64,000 nt of DNA from Parablautia muri (GCF_009917485.1 NZ_QZDT01000004.1:1-64000); one strand, 5' to 3'; positions 1 to 9,340 are shown, counted from the stretch's first letter. The notes: generated from the letters alone by a model not told the origin. Numbers and translations: made by a program.

Positions 1-135
1 CTGCCGTATGCCATACTTCCGGATTACATCCTGGTAAAGCTGGCTGGTGTACTGGCTTCCCCTGTCACTGTAGATAATTGCCCCATGGATGTCCGGATAT
101 GTCTTCGCCGCGTTTTCCAATGTCCGCGCACATAA
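1..135 (-). pseudogene. Fragment of an IS3-family transposase (OrfB, integrase core)
   Basis: Read on the minus strand this stretch encodes an open piece with IIYSDRGSQYTSQLYQ, the region around the second catalytic aspartate of IS3-family DDE integrases. It runs off the left edge of the window and stops being homologous where the complete insertion sequence at 136-1410 begins. Its residues differ clearly from the matching part of the complete element (HSDLGSQYTG), so it belongs to a different IS. No start or stop is seen, so it is either a truncated remnant or the cut end of a larger element to the left. Confidence 0.75.
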
Positions 136-177
136 TGGTGGATCTATGTCAATACTTTAGACAAAAAAGTCGAAAGG

Positions 178-1044
178 TTATGCTGCTTTTTTAAGTTCCT
201 CATCCTCCTTTTGTTGGGGTGTCATATAACCAATAGCACTGTTTATTCTTTTACGGTTATACCAGCCCTCTATGTATTCAAAGATTGCTCTGCGGGCTTC
301 CGCTGAATCCTGATAGGTATGGAGATAGATTTCTTCCTTTTTCAGCACGGAATGGAATGACTCAATACAGGCATTGTCATATGGATTTCCCTTACGGCTG
401 AAAGAATGTAGGATTCCCCTGCTGGCCAAGTAGTTTTCAAATACCTGGCCTGTGTACTGGCTTCCAAGGTCGCTGTGCAAGATAATCCCCTCTGTATCCG
501 CGACATTCAGGCACGCATTCTTTACTGCCTGAACTGCCAGTTCCGCCGTCATAGATGTTCCATAGGCATACCCGATGTTCTTGCGGCTGCATAGATCCAT
601 AACAGACGCCAGATAGGTCCATCCTTCTTTCTGAACATGGATGTAAGTAATGTCCGTACACCATTTTTGGTTGATGGTCTCCGTTTCAAAATCACGCTTC
701 AAAATATTTACCTTATTATCTGGGACGCTGCCATGATTGGCACGGTGGTTGTACTTCCTTACTACAACAGAGCACAGCCCCTGCTCTGCCATATGCCTCT
801 GCACCCGCTTGACACTGCAAGGTGTACCATTATCATTCAGTGTGCGGCATATTTTGACAGCCCCATATCTCTGTTTTGAGTCCTCATATGCCTGTTTCAC
901 TTTCCGGCCGAATTCTTCAAACTCCTTTTGCTTATTTGAAGGTACACGAACCAGGGCCTTGTAATAAGTACTCCTTGAGAATTTCAAGGCACTGCAAAGC
1001 TGGGATACAGAGTAATCGATCAGGTTGTTCTGGATAAAAGTCAC
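178..1044 (-). CDS. IS3-family transposase OrfB (DDE integrase core)
   Basis: Second frame of the IS, 288 aa if counted from its own ATG at 1044. The rve integrase core has the three catalytic acids in order: D in KWCTDITYIHV, D in LHSDLGSQYTG, and E in NPYDNACIESFHSVLKKEE. The reading frame continues upstream of the ATG through KSDRHIRKRTTAEIV to the A7 slippery stretch at 1083-1089, so the active protein is probably an OrfAB fusion made by -1 frameshifting, as is known for this family. The frame is intact and all catalytic residues are present, so the element may still be able to move. Confidence 0.92.
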   Translation of the reverse strand: MTFIQNNLIDYSVSQLCSALKFSRSTYYKALVRVPSNKQKEFEEFGRKVKQAYEDSKQRYGAVKICRTLNDNGTPCSVKRVQRHMAEQGLCSVVVRKYNHRANHGSVPDNKVNILKRDFETETINQKWCTDITYIHVQKEGWTYLASVMDLCSRKNIGYAYGTSMTAELAVQAVKNACLNVADTEGIILHSDLGSQYTGQVFENYLASRGILHSFSRKGNPYDNACIESFHSVLKKEEIYLHTYQDSAEARRAIFEYIEGWYNRKRINSAIGYMTPQQKEDEELKKAA

Positions 1045-1358
1045 AATTTCGGCTGTTGTTCTTTTGCGAATATGGCGGTCGCTTTTTTTAATATTTCATT
1101 CTCAGTCTTAAGACGCTGGTTCTCTTTCTGGAGAGCCTTATACTCCCTGAGGGTAACCGTTTCCTCCTCCGATACTTTGATTGGGGAAAGCTGCTTTACC
1201 CAGCCACTGATAGTACTCCGATTTACGCCATATTCACGCTCCAGTTGTGGATACGAGGTTCCTCCGGCATTGTACAGATCCACGATCTGCTGTTTAAATT
1301 CCAGAGTGTAAGATTTTTGGTTTTTTGCCATGTTGAACATCTCCTTTGCTCTTTCACT
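1041..1358 (-). CDS. IS3-family transposase OrfA (helix-turn-helix part)
   Basis: The first frame of the IS. The likely start is the ATG of MAKNQKSYTLEF, about 1332, with AGGAGAT just upstream; an earlier in-frame start at 1394 is possible. The product has an IS3 OrfA helix-turn-helix (YTLEFKQQIVDLY, then GVNRSTISGWVKQ) followed by a leucine-zipper-like coiled coil (LREYKALQKENQRLKTEN). Its role is to bind the IS ends and form the N-terminal part of the OrfAB fusion transposase. A run of seven A residues followed by G (minus strand, 1089-1082) near its end is a typical -1 slippage site leading into OrfB. The exact start is uncertain by up to about 60 bases. Confidence 0.8.
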   Translation of the reverse strand, partial: SERAKEMFNMAKNQKSYTLEFKQQIVDLYNAGGTSYPQLEREYGVNRSTISGWVKQLSPIKVSEEETVTLREYKALQKENQRLKTENEILKKATAIFAKEQQPKL

Positions 1359-1429
1359 TGATAGTATAAGTTGTTCAACTTTTTCTGTCCACACTTATAT
1401 ACTAACACCACTTTTTATAAAAAGTTTGA

Positions 1430-2150
1430 TACAACACTTTTAGAAGCAGAGCTAAATGGCGCAAAAATCTTTGACTACGAAAATGGAGGGATTGATTTTG
1501 AATATCTGAATCGGTATCTGAAAAAGGCCGATCGCAGCCCATTAGAAAAATTGCCTTCCGTATATACGGTTTTCCAGTGCAAAGGTTGGATATGTGATGA
1601 AAATAATACCGTCTATGCACTTAGCACAGAGGGTCTTAATTATAGACGGATGAAGCATTAGCGGAAAAAATTGACCATGCAATGGCTATATGCTAGGCCA
1701 AATTGTCTATGACCCACAGGGACGGGCATTTCTTTATGAAGAAAAGAATGATGAAATCAAACTGGGTGGCTGCGGTATTGCAGTGGTTGTCCTGACGGAA
1801 TATATGGATGTTTTTTAGAATGACAAGTACATAGATATCTGTAAGGCTCTGGGGGGAAGGTATTCTTTCTATGCAGGATGGGGACGATGGCGGGTATTAT
1901 CATGTTCTGAGTGGGGACTTTACCCGGAAGGAAAAACTGCGCACGGTTTATTATGACGGAGAGGCCACCTTCGCTCTTTGCCGCCTTTATGGTCAGACAG
2001 GCAGTCAAATATGGCTGGATGCAGCCCAAAACGCCGTAGCGTATTTTATTCGGGAGGATTATACGCAGTATAAGGATCACTGGATAGCTTACAGTATGAA
2101 CGAAATCCACAAAAGGGCTATTCAAAACGGTGGGTTGTCCAAGGGTATCT
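1430..2150 (+). pseudogene. Decayed gene with (alpha/alpha)-barrel-like C-terminus
   Basis: Pieces of one protein can be followed through changing frames: FDYENGGIDFEYLNRYLKK... to TEGLNY (about 1434-1640), TDEALAEKIDHAM (about 1644-1692), YMLGQIVYDPQGRAFLYEEKN up to an in-frame TAG (about 1690-1820), then GILSMQDGDDGGYYHVL... VYYDGEATFALCRLYG... WLDAAQNAV... DHWIAYSMNE (about 1862-2110). The second half resembles helical toroid proteins of the six-hairpin glycosidase/epimerase type, but I do not recognise the exact family. Several frameshifts and a stop, with the 5' end next to the IS, indicate a gene cut by insertion and then decayed. Confidence 0.7.
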
Positions 2151-2252
2151 TACGAAGGAATATGAGAATAACGATTCAGCCTAATCTGGATGGCTGTCGC
2201 TTTGTGAGACACAAGTCCTGATGAAGGCTGAGCGGATACATAAGGCGTTTAA

Positions 2253-2298
2253 AAAACGGTATCAGCCATTTCACATTTGAAATGATTGATACCGTTTT
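2253..2298. terminator. Long hairpin between the pseudogene and the hemerythrin gene
   Basis: A perfect 12-base arm AAAACGGTATCA (2253-2264) pairs with TGATACCGTTTT (2287-2298); the inner part ATTTCA/TGAAAT extends the stem. Runs of A and T at the outer ends on both strands would let it end transcription in either direction. It lies between a plus-strand relic and a minus-strand gene. Confidence 0.6.
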
Positions 2299-2362
2299 GC
2301 GGTATCGTTATCCTGTGCCCCCAATTTTATCCTGCATGAAGCATTCAGGCAATTCAGGAAGA

Positions 2363-3244
2363 TTATACCAGTTTAATACAAAAAGCAAAATATCCACAGC
2401 CTGTATTAAACAGCAAACTATAATCGAGGGCTTCTAAATAAAATATCTTTTGGAACTGTTCAGCCGCTATAAAATGGCTGCTTTCCAATTGATACTCTGA
2501 TGATAAATTACGGTGTATGCCAAGCTGTTCCACAATTCGAAGGGAAAGCTCTTTCCCCGCATTCATGACCAGTTTATCCATTTTTGTAAGGGGTATATCA
2601 AGTATGGCGCTGACAGCTCTCAGCACCAGACTTTCTTCCAGGGCCATGAAAATTTGTACATCATTTTTGTTCTCCGAGTGATAAATCAGCCGGATAATCA
2701 TACTGGTTCCGAAATCTTCTCCGCTGTAATGTTCACTCACAATTTCTGTCTGTAATCTGAAAATCTCCTCTATGGTGACGGCCAGGGCATCTTCCAGGGC
2801 ATTCATATCATCACCGACATGATCCGTTATCCATCTGTTTGAAATTTTGCCTGTTATAGCGCGGTCTTCAATTAAAATGTGGGCAGTTAGCCAGCCAAGA
2901 CAGATGCCAAGAAAATGATGGATAGATTCCTGGGAATAGTTTGACTTTGTCAGGTCTTTTTCCAGAGCCGGGAGTGTTTTATACCGCATATCGTCATGCA
3001 GACGTTTGTGTATCTCATATCCTTTGTAGCCAATTGACTTCATATAAGATTCCTCATCGGTAAAATGTTCTATGGCATAACTTTTGAAGTATTTGACACC
3101 CTCGGCACATGCCCATTGTCCATTATTTTCATCTTTGCTCAGATGAATCAGTTTATGCACGATGGAAAAGAGCTTTCGGTGAGCATTGTCGATAGAATCA
3201 ACTCCAATGTTAAACCGTTTATTCCATTTAACTTCTTCAGACAT
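2363..3244 (-). CDS. Bacteriohemerythrin with extra C-terminal domain
   Basis: 293 aa, start ATG preceded by GGAGGAATATC. Residues about 1-135 form a hemerythrin domain: WNKRFNIGVDSIDNAHRKLF at the start, then the metal ligand pattern HFTDEESYM...H...HDDM and later H...D in GWLTAHILIEDRA. Such domains carry a di-iron centre that binds O2 and are common as oxygen sensors or carriers in anaerobes. Residues about 150-293 are a second domain that is not hemerythrin; it has a helix-rich middle (LDIPLTKMDKLVMNAGKELSLRIVEQLG) that reminds me weakly of CheX/CheC-type chemotaxis phosphatases, but this is a guess. No signal peptide or membrane segment. It stands alone between two convergent or unrelated units. 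Confidence 0.85.
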   Translation of the reverse strand: MSEEVKWNKRFNIGVDSIDNAHRKLFSIVHKLIHLSKDENNGQWACAEGVKYFKSYAIEHFTDEESYMKSIGYKGYEIHKRLHDDMRYKTLPALEKDLTKSNYSQESIHHFLGICLGWLTAHILIEDRAITGKISNRWITDHVGDDMNALEDALAVTIEEIFRLQTEIVSEHYSGEDFGTSMIIRLIYHSENKNDVQIFMALEESLVLRAVSAILDIPLTKMDKLVMNAGKELSLRIVEQLGIHRNLSSEYQLESSHFIAAEQFQKIFYLEALDYSLLFNTGCGYFAFCIKLV

Positions 3245-3420
3245 GATATTCCTCCGCCAGATGGAAAGATATAACCTTCTGGCTGCTGCTCATAAAATGA
3301 GAAGGGGTTTGCTAATAATATATGTCAGAAAATAGTGAAGGGTGTCAATTTATGGCAGGACTCCCAATGGAATTGCTGCTTTTTCCGGAATCTGTGTATG
3401 CAATTTAGAAAATTACTTTT

Positions 3421-6400
3421 CTACATAAAATCGAACAAATTAAGCTGAATGGGTTTTTCCGTTTCAGTATCTTCTGCGTCTCTTGTCCGTTCCCATCTGG
3501 CGTTTTCCTCGGGAATTTCCTGTAAGAAGCATGAAGGCTCCTGCCCGCAGGTAAGAATGAGCTCCTCTTTCGCCCGTGTCATACCTACATAACACAGGCG
3601 GCGTTCTTCCTCAACAGATGCAATGCCGCTTGAGCTGCCAATTTCCAGAGGAAAGCGGCCTGTATCCATGCCATAAAGGAAAACCACCGGGAATTCCAGG
3701 CCCTTAGCGCCATGGAAAGTCATTAGTGTTACCGCATCTGCGGTAAACTTTTTACCTCCGTTTCGTCTCACGTCTCCATCTTCCCCAAAAGAAAGTGTGC
3801 CAAGAAAGGACTCCATAGTAGGGTAAAGTATTGACATATCTGCCAGCTTCTTTATAGGTTCTTCATTTTCGAAGGAAATTTCTTTCAGCCATTCTTCGAG
3901 AAGCTTTGCAGGGCGGGATTTTTTTACTTTTTTTCGGTACTTCTCGGTTAGATAGGCAAGCTGCAGGGCTGGAGATTCTTTCAGATAGTTGGCAAGCAGC
4001 TTGCGGCACAATTCTTCTGCGGGTTTTTCCCCGGGGTAAATGGCCTGATGAAAGAAATACAGCGTTGCGCGTACATCGCGTTCTGTCAGAAAATCCTCTC
4101 TGCCCGCTATCTGGTAAGGGATTCCCTCCTGTCTGAGACATTTTTCAAGCAGCGCCGCCTGCCTGTGGGTTCGATAGAGCACTGCAATATCCGAAAATCC
4201 CCGAATTGAGCGTACTGTGTCCTCACAGCCTTCTTCCGTGTTTCGTGTATCCAGCATATCAATACCGCCGATTTGCCGGTTAATTTCTTTGGCGATAAAA
4301 ATGGCCTCTCTCCGTTCATCCTGGGTTGACACAATACGGACGGGGCATTTTATGTTCTTTTGGGCTCTCATCTGACGCCTCTCACCCTGGTTATGGGAAA
4401 TTACGTTAAGGGCGGCCTTTAAAATATCCGGTGCGGAGCGATAGTTATCCTCAAGGCGGATAGTGATATGACACGGATATTCTTCGGACAGATATTGAAA
4501 GATATGGGGAGTACAGCCACGGAAACCATATATAGATTGGTCGGGATCTCCAATTACAAATAATTCCCGGCCGCCGCGGGCCCATTCTTTCACCAACTGA
4601 TATTGGAGGGGATTGATATCCTGAAACTCATCAATGAGCAGATAAGAAAAGCTTTTTCGCTCTGCCGCATCTTCCGGGATATTTTTCAGTATCCGCAATG
4701 TTTCTAAAAGAAGGTCATCGTAGTCCATTGCACCTGATTCCTGCAGGAGCTTTTGATAAAATTCATAAATCCGCCTGTGGTTTTCATCAGGCTCTGATAG
4801 TCCGTTTTTAATCTGAGAAAGCTTTTGAAGAAATCCGGTGGGGGAAGCTTTTCTTTCAAATTCCCTTAACGCCTTTTCAGCCAGCTCCATTTGAAGCCCG
4901 GTATCCGCTATTACGAAAGAAAGGCCGCTATCCTGTAAAAAGCGGCAGCAGATGGCATGAAATGTCCCGATCCGGACAGATGCCTTGGCGTCACCCTTTG
5001 ATTTATGCCTGTTTGGTTTTTCTTGTACCGCTGTATCACCCATCCTGGCGATCATTTCTTCCGCCGCTTTGTGGGTGAAAGTTACTGCTGTGATTTCCTC
5101 CGGCTGAATTTTGCGTACCTCTAAAAGATAATGTAATCTGGCAATCAGGGTTTTGGTTTTGCCGGCGCCGGGGCCTGCAATAACGGCTATGCTGCGGCCA
5201 ATTTGCTCTACTGCTTTTTGTTGGAGTCTATTCAGGTCGTGGGCTGGCAATGGCTCCTGCGGAGCCTGCCTTTGTTTTTCATCCGGACTCCTCAGACCGG
5301 AGACATCTTTTTCAGGCTGCTTTGTTTTTTTCGGTGGATTTTGCTGCTTTTGTGGCTGGCTGAATGCCCGGATCTGGTCCGTAGTAAAAAGGGATATCTG
5401 CCCTTCAAGGCGGCTGATATCGTCTGCAGTCAAAATGGAAATTTTCCCATATTCCCCATCGAAGCCTGGCGTCCTAATCACCTGGCCTTTGCGCAGTCTG
5501 TCAATTCCCTCGGCAATAAGAGGGCCTGCCTTTTTTCGGATATCTTCAATGGGTATCTCCCGCAGAATAGAAAATTCGGAGCCAAGAGAGGCTATCATAT
5601 GTTCATATTGTGCCGCGACTTTTTTCCCGGAGGGGGAAGTTCCGGTGGACGCTCCGATTACTTCCGGAAGGGGCACAATACTTTCAAAGGAGCGGGCTGC
5701 CGGCAGGACGAAGCCCTCATCCCTGTCTGCTAGCTGTTCCACACGGTTTAACACTCCAATGGTTATTTTTTTCCCACATACCGGGCATTTATTTCCATAT
5801 TTCATTGTCTCGGAGGGACTAATGCATAATCCACATTTCCTGTGGCCGTCAAAATGGTATTTTCCTTCCTCAGGGAAAAACTCAATGGTGCCTGCCAGAC
5901 CTTTTCCTTCTTGAATGGCACGATAAAGCCCGTCATAGGAAAGCTCTATGTCAAACAAATTGGCTTCTCTGCCAAGCTTTGCCGGGGAATGAGCATCGGA
6001 ATTGGATATGAGGCAGAAGCGATCCAGCGCGCTCACCCGCCAGTTCATGGGTGGGTCGGAGGAAAGTCCGGTTTCCAGGGCATGGATATGGGGCGTCAGA
6101 TCCTCAAAGCATTCCTCAATCCGGTCAAATCCAGAAAAGGCGCCAAACAAAGAAAAGTGGGGTGTCCAGATATGCGCTGGCACATAAATCCCCTTAGGGC
6201 TGGTTTCCAGCATAATTTCCAGCAAATCACGGCAGGAAATACCCAAGATAGGGCGTCCGTCAGAGTGGATATTTCCAATCAGCTCCAGCCGTCTTGCAAG
6301 AGCCTCTGCATCCTCCAGTCCTGGTAAAATAAAAAGACTATGTACTTTTCTTACCCGATCGTTACTTTTATAGATAGAGCTGATTTCCCCGGTGATAACG

Positions 6401-6642
6401 AAACGGGGATAATAGGAGGAGGGCTCCCCTAAACGATATTCCTCTTTCAGAATATAAAAACCGTCCTGAGCCGGTTCCAGCTTTTCCGCCAGCTCCTTTC
6501 GCCATGCCGGATGAGTAAAATCGCCTGTCCCTATCATATCAATTCCCTTTTTCCGTGCCCACAAATCCAGATATTCCGGTGTGCAATCCCTGCTGGTGGC
6601 CCGGGAATATTTAGAGTGGATATGTAAATCTCCTATGTACAT
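3421..6642 (-). CDS. PHP-domain / UvrD-type helicase fusion protein
   Basis: 1073 aa from the ATG at 6642, chosen because AAGGAAGGA lies just upstream; an in-frame ATG at 6663 has no such site. Residues about 1-260 are a PHP phosphoesterase-like domain beginning GDLHIHSKYS with GTGDFTHPAW and NSDAHSPAKLG metal-ligand motifs. Around 268-292 is a four-cysteine zinc ribbon (CGLC...CPVC). From about 470 on is a superfamily 1 UvrD/Rep helicase: Walker A GPGAGKTK (about 489), Walker B LLIDEFQDINPLQ (about 670), GDPDQSIYGFRG, and the C-terminal VTLMTFHGAKGLEFPVVF and RRLCYVGMTRAKEELIL motifs. It should unwind DNA with ATP, with the PHP part possibly acting as a nuclease or phosphatase. It heads a minus-strand group with a serine hydrolase and an SF2 helicase. 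Confidence 0.93.
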   Translation of the reverse strand: MYIGDLHIHSKYSRATSRDCTPEYLDLWARKKGIDMIGTGDFTHPAWRKELAEKLEPAQDGFYILKEEYRLGEPSSYYPRFVITGEISSIYKSNDRVRKVHSLFILPGLEDAEALARRLELIGNIHSDGRPILGISCRDLLEIMLETSPKGIYVPAHIWTPHFSLFGAFSGFDRIEECFEDLTPHIHALETGLSSDPPMNWRVSALDRFCLISNSDAHSPAKLGREANLFDIELSYDGLYRAIQEGKGLAGTIEFFPEEGKYHFDGHRKCGLCISPSETMKYGNKCPVCGKKITIGVLNRVEQLADRDEGFVLPAARSFESIVPLPEVIGASTGTSPSGKKVAAQYEHMIASLGSEFSILREIPIEDIRKKAGPLIAEGIDRLRKGQVIRTPGFDGEYGKISILTADDISRLEGQISLFTTDQIRAFSQPQKQQNPPKKTKQPEKDVSGLRSPDEKQRQAPQEPLPAHDLNRLQQKAVEQIGRSIAVIAGPGAGKTKTLIARLHYLLEVRKIQPEEITAVTFTHKAAEEMIARMGDTAVQEKPNRHKSKGDAKASVRIGTFHAICCRFLQDSGLSFVIADTGLQMELAEKALREFERKASPTGFLQKLSQIKNGLSEPDENHRRIYEFYQKLLQESGAMDYDDLLLETLRILKNIPEDAAERKSFSYLLIDEFQDINPLQYQLVKEWARGGRELFVIGDPDQSIYGFRGCTPHIFQYLSEEYPCHITIRLEDNYRSAPDILKAALNVISHNQGERRQMRAQKNIKCPVRIVSTQDERREAIFIAKEINRQIGGIDMLDTRNTEEGCEDTVRSIRGFSDIAVLYRTHRQAALLEKCLRQEGIPYQIAGREDFLTERDVRATLYFFHQAIYPGEKPAEELCRKLLANYLKESPALQLAYLTEKYRKKVKKSRPAKLLEEWLKEISFENEEPIKKLADMSILYPTMESFLGTLSFGEDGDVRRNGGKKFTADAVTLMTFHGAKGLEFPVVFLYGMDTGRFPLEIGSSSGIASVEEERRLCYVGMTRAKEELILTCGQEPSCFLQEIPEENARWERTRDAEDTETEKPIQLNLFDFM

Positions 6643-6731
6643 TTTAATCCTTCCTTCTTCCAATATCCCACAAATGAGGTGTTTCGTGCATCCCTGAAGG
6701 GGTTATATGAAACGGCAGTTTATTATGGTAA

Positions 6732-7595
6732 TTATAATTGAGGGCAGATTTCGCTGTAAATGGCATCCATGAGTTCTTCACCCTTTCTGCATTCGGAAAC
6801 AAGCGATACAACGGCTGCGTGGTCCGGCAAGATAATAGAATATTGTGAATATTTTCCATCTGCGCGGTAAGAATTGTATTTTCCTCTCCAAAACAGATAG
6901 GCGTAGGGAGCATCACTGTATTGCCTTGTACTTTCCTCAATCCATTTACCGGAAAGCAGCTGTTTTCCTTCCCATTCCCCTTTATTGAGATAGAATAATC
7001 CAAATTTGTGCAATTCGGACAATGTGAGAAACAGACCGCCGGCACCAAAGGAATTGCCTAAAGGGTCGCTTTCCCATGCGGGGCGTTTAATACCAAGATG
7101 TGAAAACAATCTTGGGGTAAGATAGGATACCAAATCACAGCCGCTTCTTCTTTGAACAAGTACTCCGGCCAGATACGGTCCAACATTGTTGTAAAGAAAA
7201 TGTGTACCGGGCTCATAAGTAAAAGGAAAGGAAAGAGACATTTTTACCCAGTCGTCTTGCGCATAAAGAGGACGCTGATCACCCATCAGGGCAGGCTCTG
7301 CCTGTCCAAGATGCATTGTCAAGAGATCCCGGACGGTTGCCTTTTCCAGGTTATGATGGATGGTTTCTGGCAAATCCTGTGAAAAAGCATCTACCAGCTT
7401 TTCATCAAGGGAAAGTATGCCCTCCTGAAGGGCAAAGCCTACGGCACAGGACGTAAAACTTTTGGTAACGGAATATACATTTCGTCTGCATTCCCCTTCG
7501 CTGTGCCATTGGGCGATAAGGCTGTCATGTTGAGAGACTTTAATACCAAGTACACCAAGGGGTTGTGCAATTTCTACAAATTTTTTGAGTTCCAT
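6732..7595 (-). CDS. Serine hydrolase, beta-lactamase/class C PBP family
   Basis: 287 aa from the ATG at 7595 (MELKKF), which has GGAG seven bases upstream; longer forms start in sequence with no such site. The serine motif SVTKS (SxxK) and the tyrosine motif YNN (YxN type) are present, matching the beta-lactamase/AmpC/EstB fold. A third motif near the C-terminus is not obvious. No signal peptide, so it probably acts in the cytoplasm, for example as an esterase or amidase rather than as a resistance enzyme. The upstream SF2 helicase ends 124 bases away and the PHP-UvrD gene starts 89 bases downstream, all on the same strand. Confidence 0.85.
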   Translation of the reverse strand: MELKKFVEIAQPLGVLGIKVSQHDSLIAQWHSEGECRRNVYSVTKSFTSCAVGFALQEGILSLDEKLVDAFSQDLPETIHHNLEKATVRDLLTMHLGQAEPALMGDQRPLYAQDDWVKMSLSFPFTYEPGTHFLYNNVGPYLAGVLVQRRSGCDLVSYLTPRLFSHLGIKRPAWESDPLGNSFGAGGLFLTLSELHKFGLFYLNKGEWEGKQLLSGKWIEESTRQYSDAPYAYLFWRGKYNSYRADGKYSQYSIILPDHAAVVSLVSECRKGEELMDAIYSEICPQL

Positions 7596-7719
7596 ATGCA
7601 TCTCCATTTCTGCGTTGCCTTTGCGTCTCTGCGACTTGTGGGGGCAACGCGCAGGCACAAATCGCTATATAAAAACAGAAATCTATTTCTGCTTTCGGAT
7701 GAATTGTTTATTATTCATA

Positions 7720-9297
7720 TTAAGAATTTTCAAAATCCTGAAGCTTTTTCATACAAATCCAATAATTTCTGTCGCTGGTATATCTGGCTTTTTGGATTTG
7801 CTCTTTAAGCATATCCGGTTCTAACAGCCAGTCAGATTTAATGCAGCCTATTTGTAGGCAGCGCGTTATTTCTGATAATATTTTAGGGCTGATATTTACA
7901 CGCTGCATTTCCTTCAATAAAAGAGAAGCTTTATTATCAAAGATGGGATTGGTAAATGTCCCAGAGTCGGAATCATAGGCTAATTCAAACAGACAGCGCC
8001 CACCTGTATTCGGAAGAAAGCAAGGATCTTCAGAAGTCTCCCGAATATGCAGGTAATACAAAAGAGCCTTGTTTTTGGCATCATTTTTCCGTATAATTCG
8101 TCCTAGCCTTTGAATACGCTGGCGGTGCGTGGAGGTGCCGGACATGATAATTCCCACAGAAGCATCTGGGACGTCAATGCCTTCGTCAATTGCTTTGCAG
8201 GCAATTAAAATTCTTATATCACCTGTACGAAAACGATCCAGCGCATTTTTATTTGCCTGGTCGCCCATTTTCGAATGGTAGCGTCCGACTTTTTCAGGAT
8301 AATACGTCTGCAAAAGCTGATATAGTTCATTAGCCTGACAGGTGCGTTCACTGAAAATCAGAATTTTTTCCTGTTGGCCCAGCCGTTTTACCAAATCGGC
8401 GGTACAGGCAGTTCTCGCACTGGCAAGGGCTACAAGACTCTTTCTTTTATAAGAGAGATTCATATACAAAGATGCGGTTTCGGCAATTTTCCTGTTTTTT
8501 TCGCCTGCAATACTACGCAGCAGCTCATAGCGTTCCTTCTGCCCAAGGGCGCTAAGGGATGGGTATGCATAAAGCAGCTTCCGATAAAGGGAGATCATCC
8601 GATCGGAAAGATCCTCATACATTTCTTTTTCAGGCGCCTGAAAAGACAAACTGACATGATAAATATCGAAAGGGCATATATTATGCTGCTTTGACGCTTC
8701 GGTTATCCCGTAATTGTATATTTTCTGTCCAAGGACGGATGCAAGATAACGCCGGGATGCGCCGGAGGGAAGCGTGGCGGAAAGTCCAAGAGAAAAAAAG
8801 CGGTCTTTGTACGGCGCTATATAAGGGGAAAATTCAAAAATTAACTGATTTTGTCCGCTTGCATAACGGTGACATTCATCGGCAATGAGCAAAATTGCCT
8901 CCCCACGCTTTAGCTCGGTTAGTATCTGTCTTGCCAGTTCATATCGGGCGGAATTGATGACATATATCATATATTTGCAATCAGGTGAAGCTTTAAAGCC
9001 GCCGCCGCGCAGGCCGATTTCCTTATGCAGATTTGAGGCAGGTGCATTTCCCTTAGGAGAATCGGAAAGAAACTCCGTTAAATCTCGATGCCATTGCCGC
9101 ATCAAGGCGCTTGTGGGGACAACAATTTTGACATGCAGGTTTTGACTTAGCCTCTTTTCCAGGCGCTGCGCAGCCGTAAAGGCGACCAGGGTTTTGCCTG
9201 AACCGGTGGCCGCCTGTACCATGCCTCTGCCGCTATTTGCAAACCATCTGGTAAGGCATTCCTCCTGCCAGCCGTAAAGTTCTCTTATCATTTGCAT
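7720..9297 (-). CDS. Superfamily 2 DEAD/DEAH-box helicase
   Basis: 525 aa. Motifs in order: YGWQEECLTRW (Q-like motif), AATGSGKTLVA (Walker A, about residue 34), PTSALMRQW (Ia), IADECHRY (DECH box, about 137), GLSATLPSG (III), then in the second RecA domain ILIACKAIDEGIDVPDAS (V) and RIQRLGRIIRK (VI, about 395). The layout is that of the RAD25/XPB and type III restriction-like helicases: a DNA translocase powered by ATP. The start at 9297 has AGGAG very close; the next ATG at 9291 has better spacing. It faces, with a 311-base gap, the plus-strand group of a 255 aa unknown protein and two ATPases, and I infer they work together. Confidence 0.92.
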   Translation of the reverse strand: MQMIRELYGWQEECLTRWFANSGRGMVQAATGSGKTLVAFTAAQRLEKRLSQNLHVKIVVPTSALMRQWHRDLTEFLSDSPKGNAPASNLHKEIGLRGGGFKASPDCKYMIYVINSARYELARQILTELKRGEAILLIADECHRYASGQNQLIFEFSPYIAPYKDRFFSLGLSATLPSGASRRYLASVLGQKIYNYGITEASKQHNICPFDIYHVSLSFQAPEKEMYEDLSDRMISLYRKLLYAYPSLSALGQKERYELLRSIAGEKNRKIAETASLYMNLSYKRKSLVALASARTACTADLVKRLGQQEKILIFSERTCQANELYQLLQTYYPEKVGRYHSKMGDQANKNALDRFRTGDIRILIACKAIDEGIDVPDASVGIIMSGTSTHRQRIQRLGRIIRKNDAKNKALLYYLHIRETSEDPCFLPNTGGRCLFELAYDSDSGTFTNPIFDNKASLLLKEMQRVNISPKILSEITRCLQIGCIKSDWLLEPDMLKEQIQKARYTSDRNYWICMKKLQDFENS

Positions 9298-9340
9298 GTT
9301 CTCCTGTTAAATGCCTTCACTTTCCTTTTCATTATTTTCA

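Larger units (their letters stand above)
136..1410 (-). mobile_element. Complete IS3-family insertion sequence (IS150-like group)
   Basis: About 1.27 kb with two consecutive, overlapping transposase frames on the minus strand. The ends look like imperfect inverted repeats: both start TGGTG (136 inward, and 1410 inward on the other strand) and both carry TRGACA-A-AAAGTYGAA about 22-26 bases inside (158-174 and 1374-1391). I see no clear target duplication next to these ends, so they may be off by a few bases, or the flanks were rearranged after insertion. The element lies between a fragment of another IS and a decayed gene, which marks this as an insertion hot spot. Confidence 0.8.

Noticed and set aside
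5153-5914. 253-codon plus-strand frame inside the PHP-UvrD gene
   Set aside because: It lies fully opposite a gene with clear helicase motifs, and its own protein shows no motif.
6732-7595. Serine hydrolase as an antibiotic resistance beta-lactamase
   Set aside because: No signal peptide and no clear third active-site motif; the wider family is mostly esterases and peptidases.
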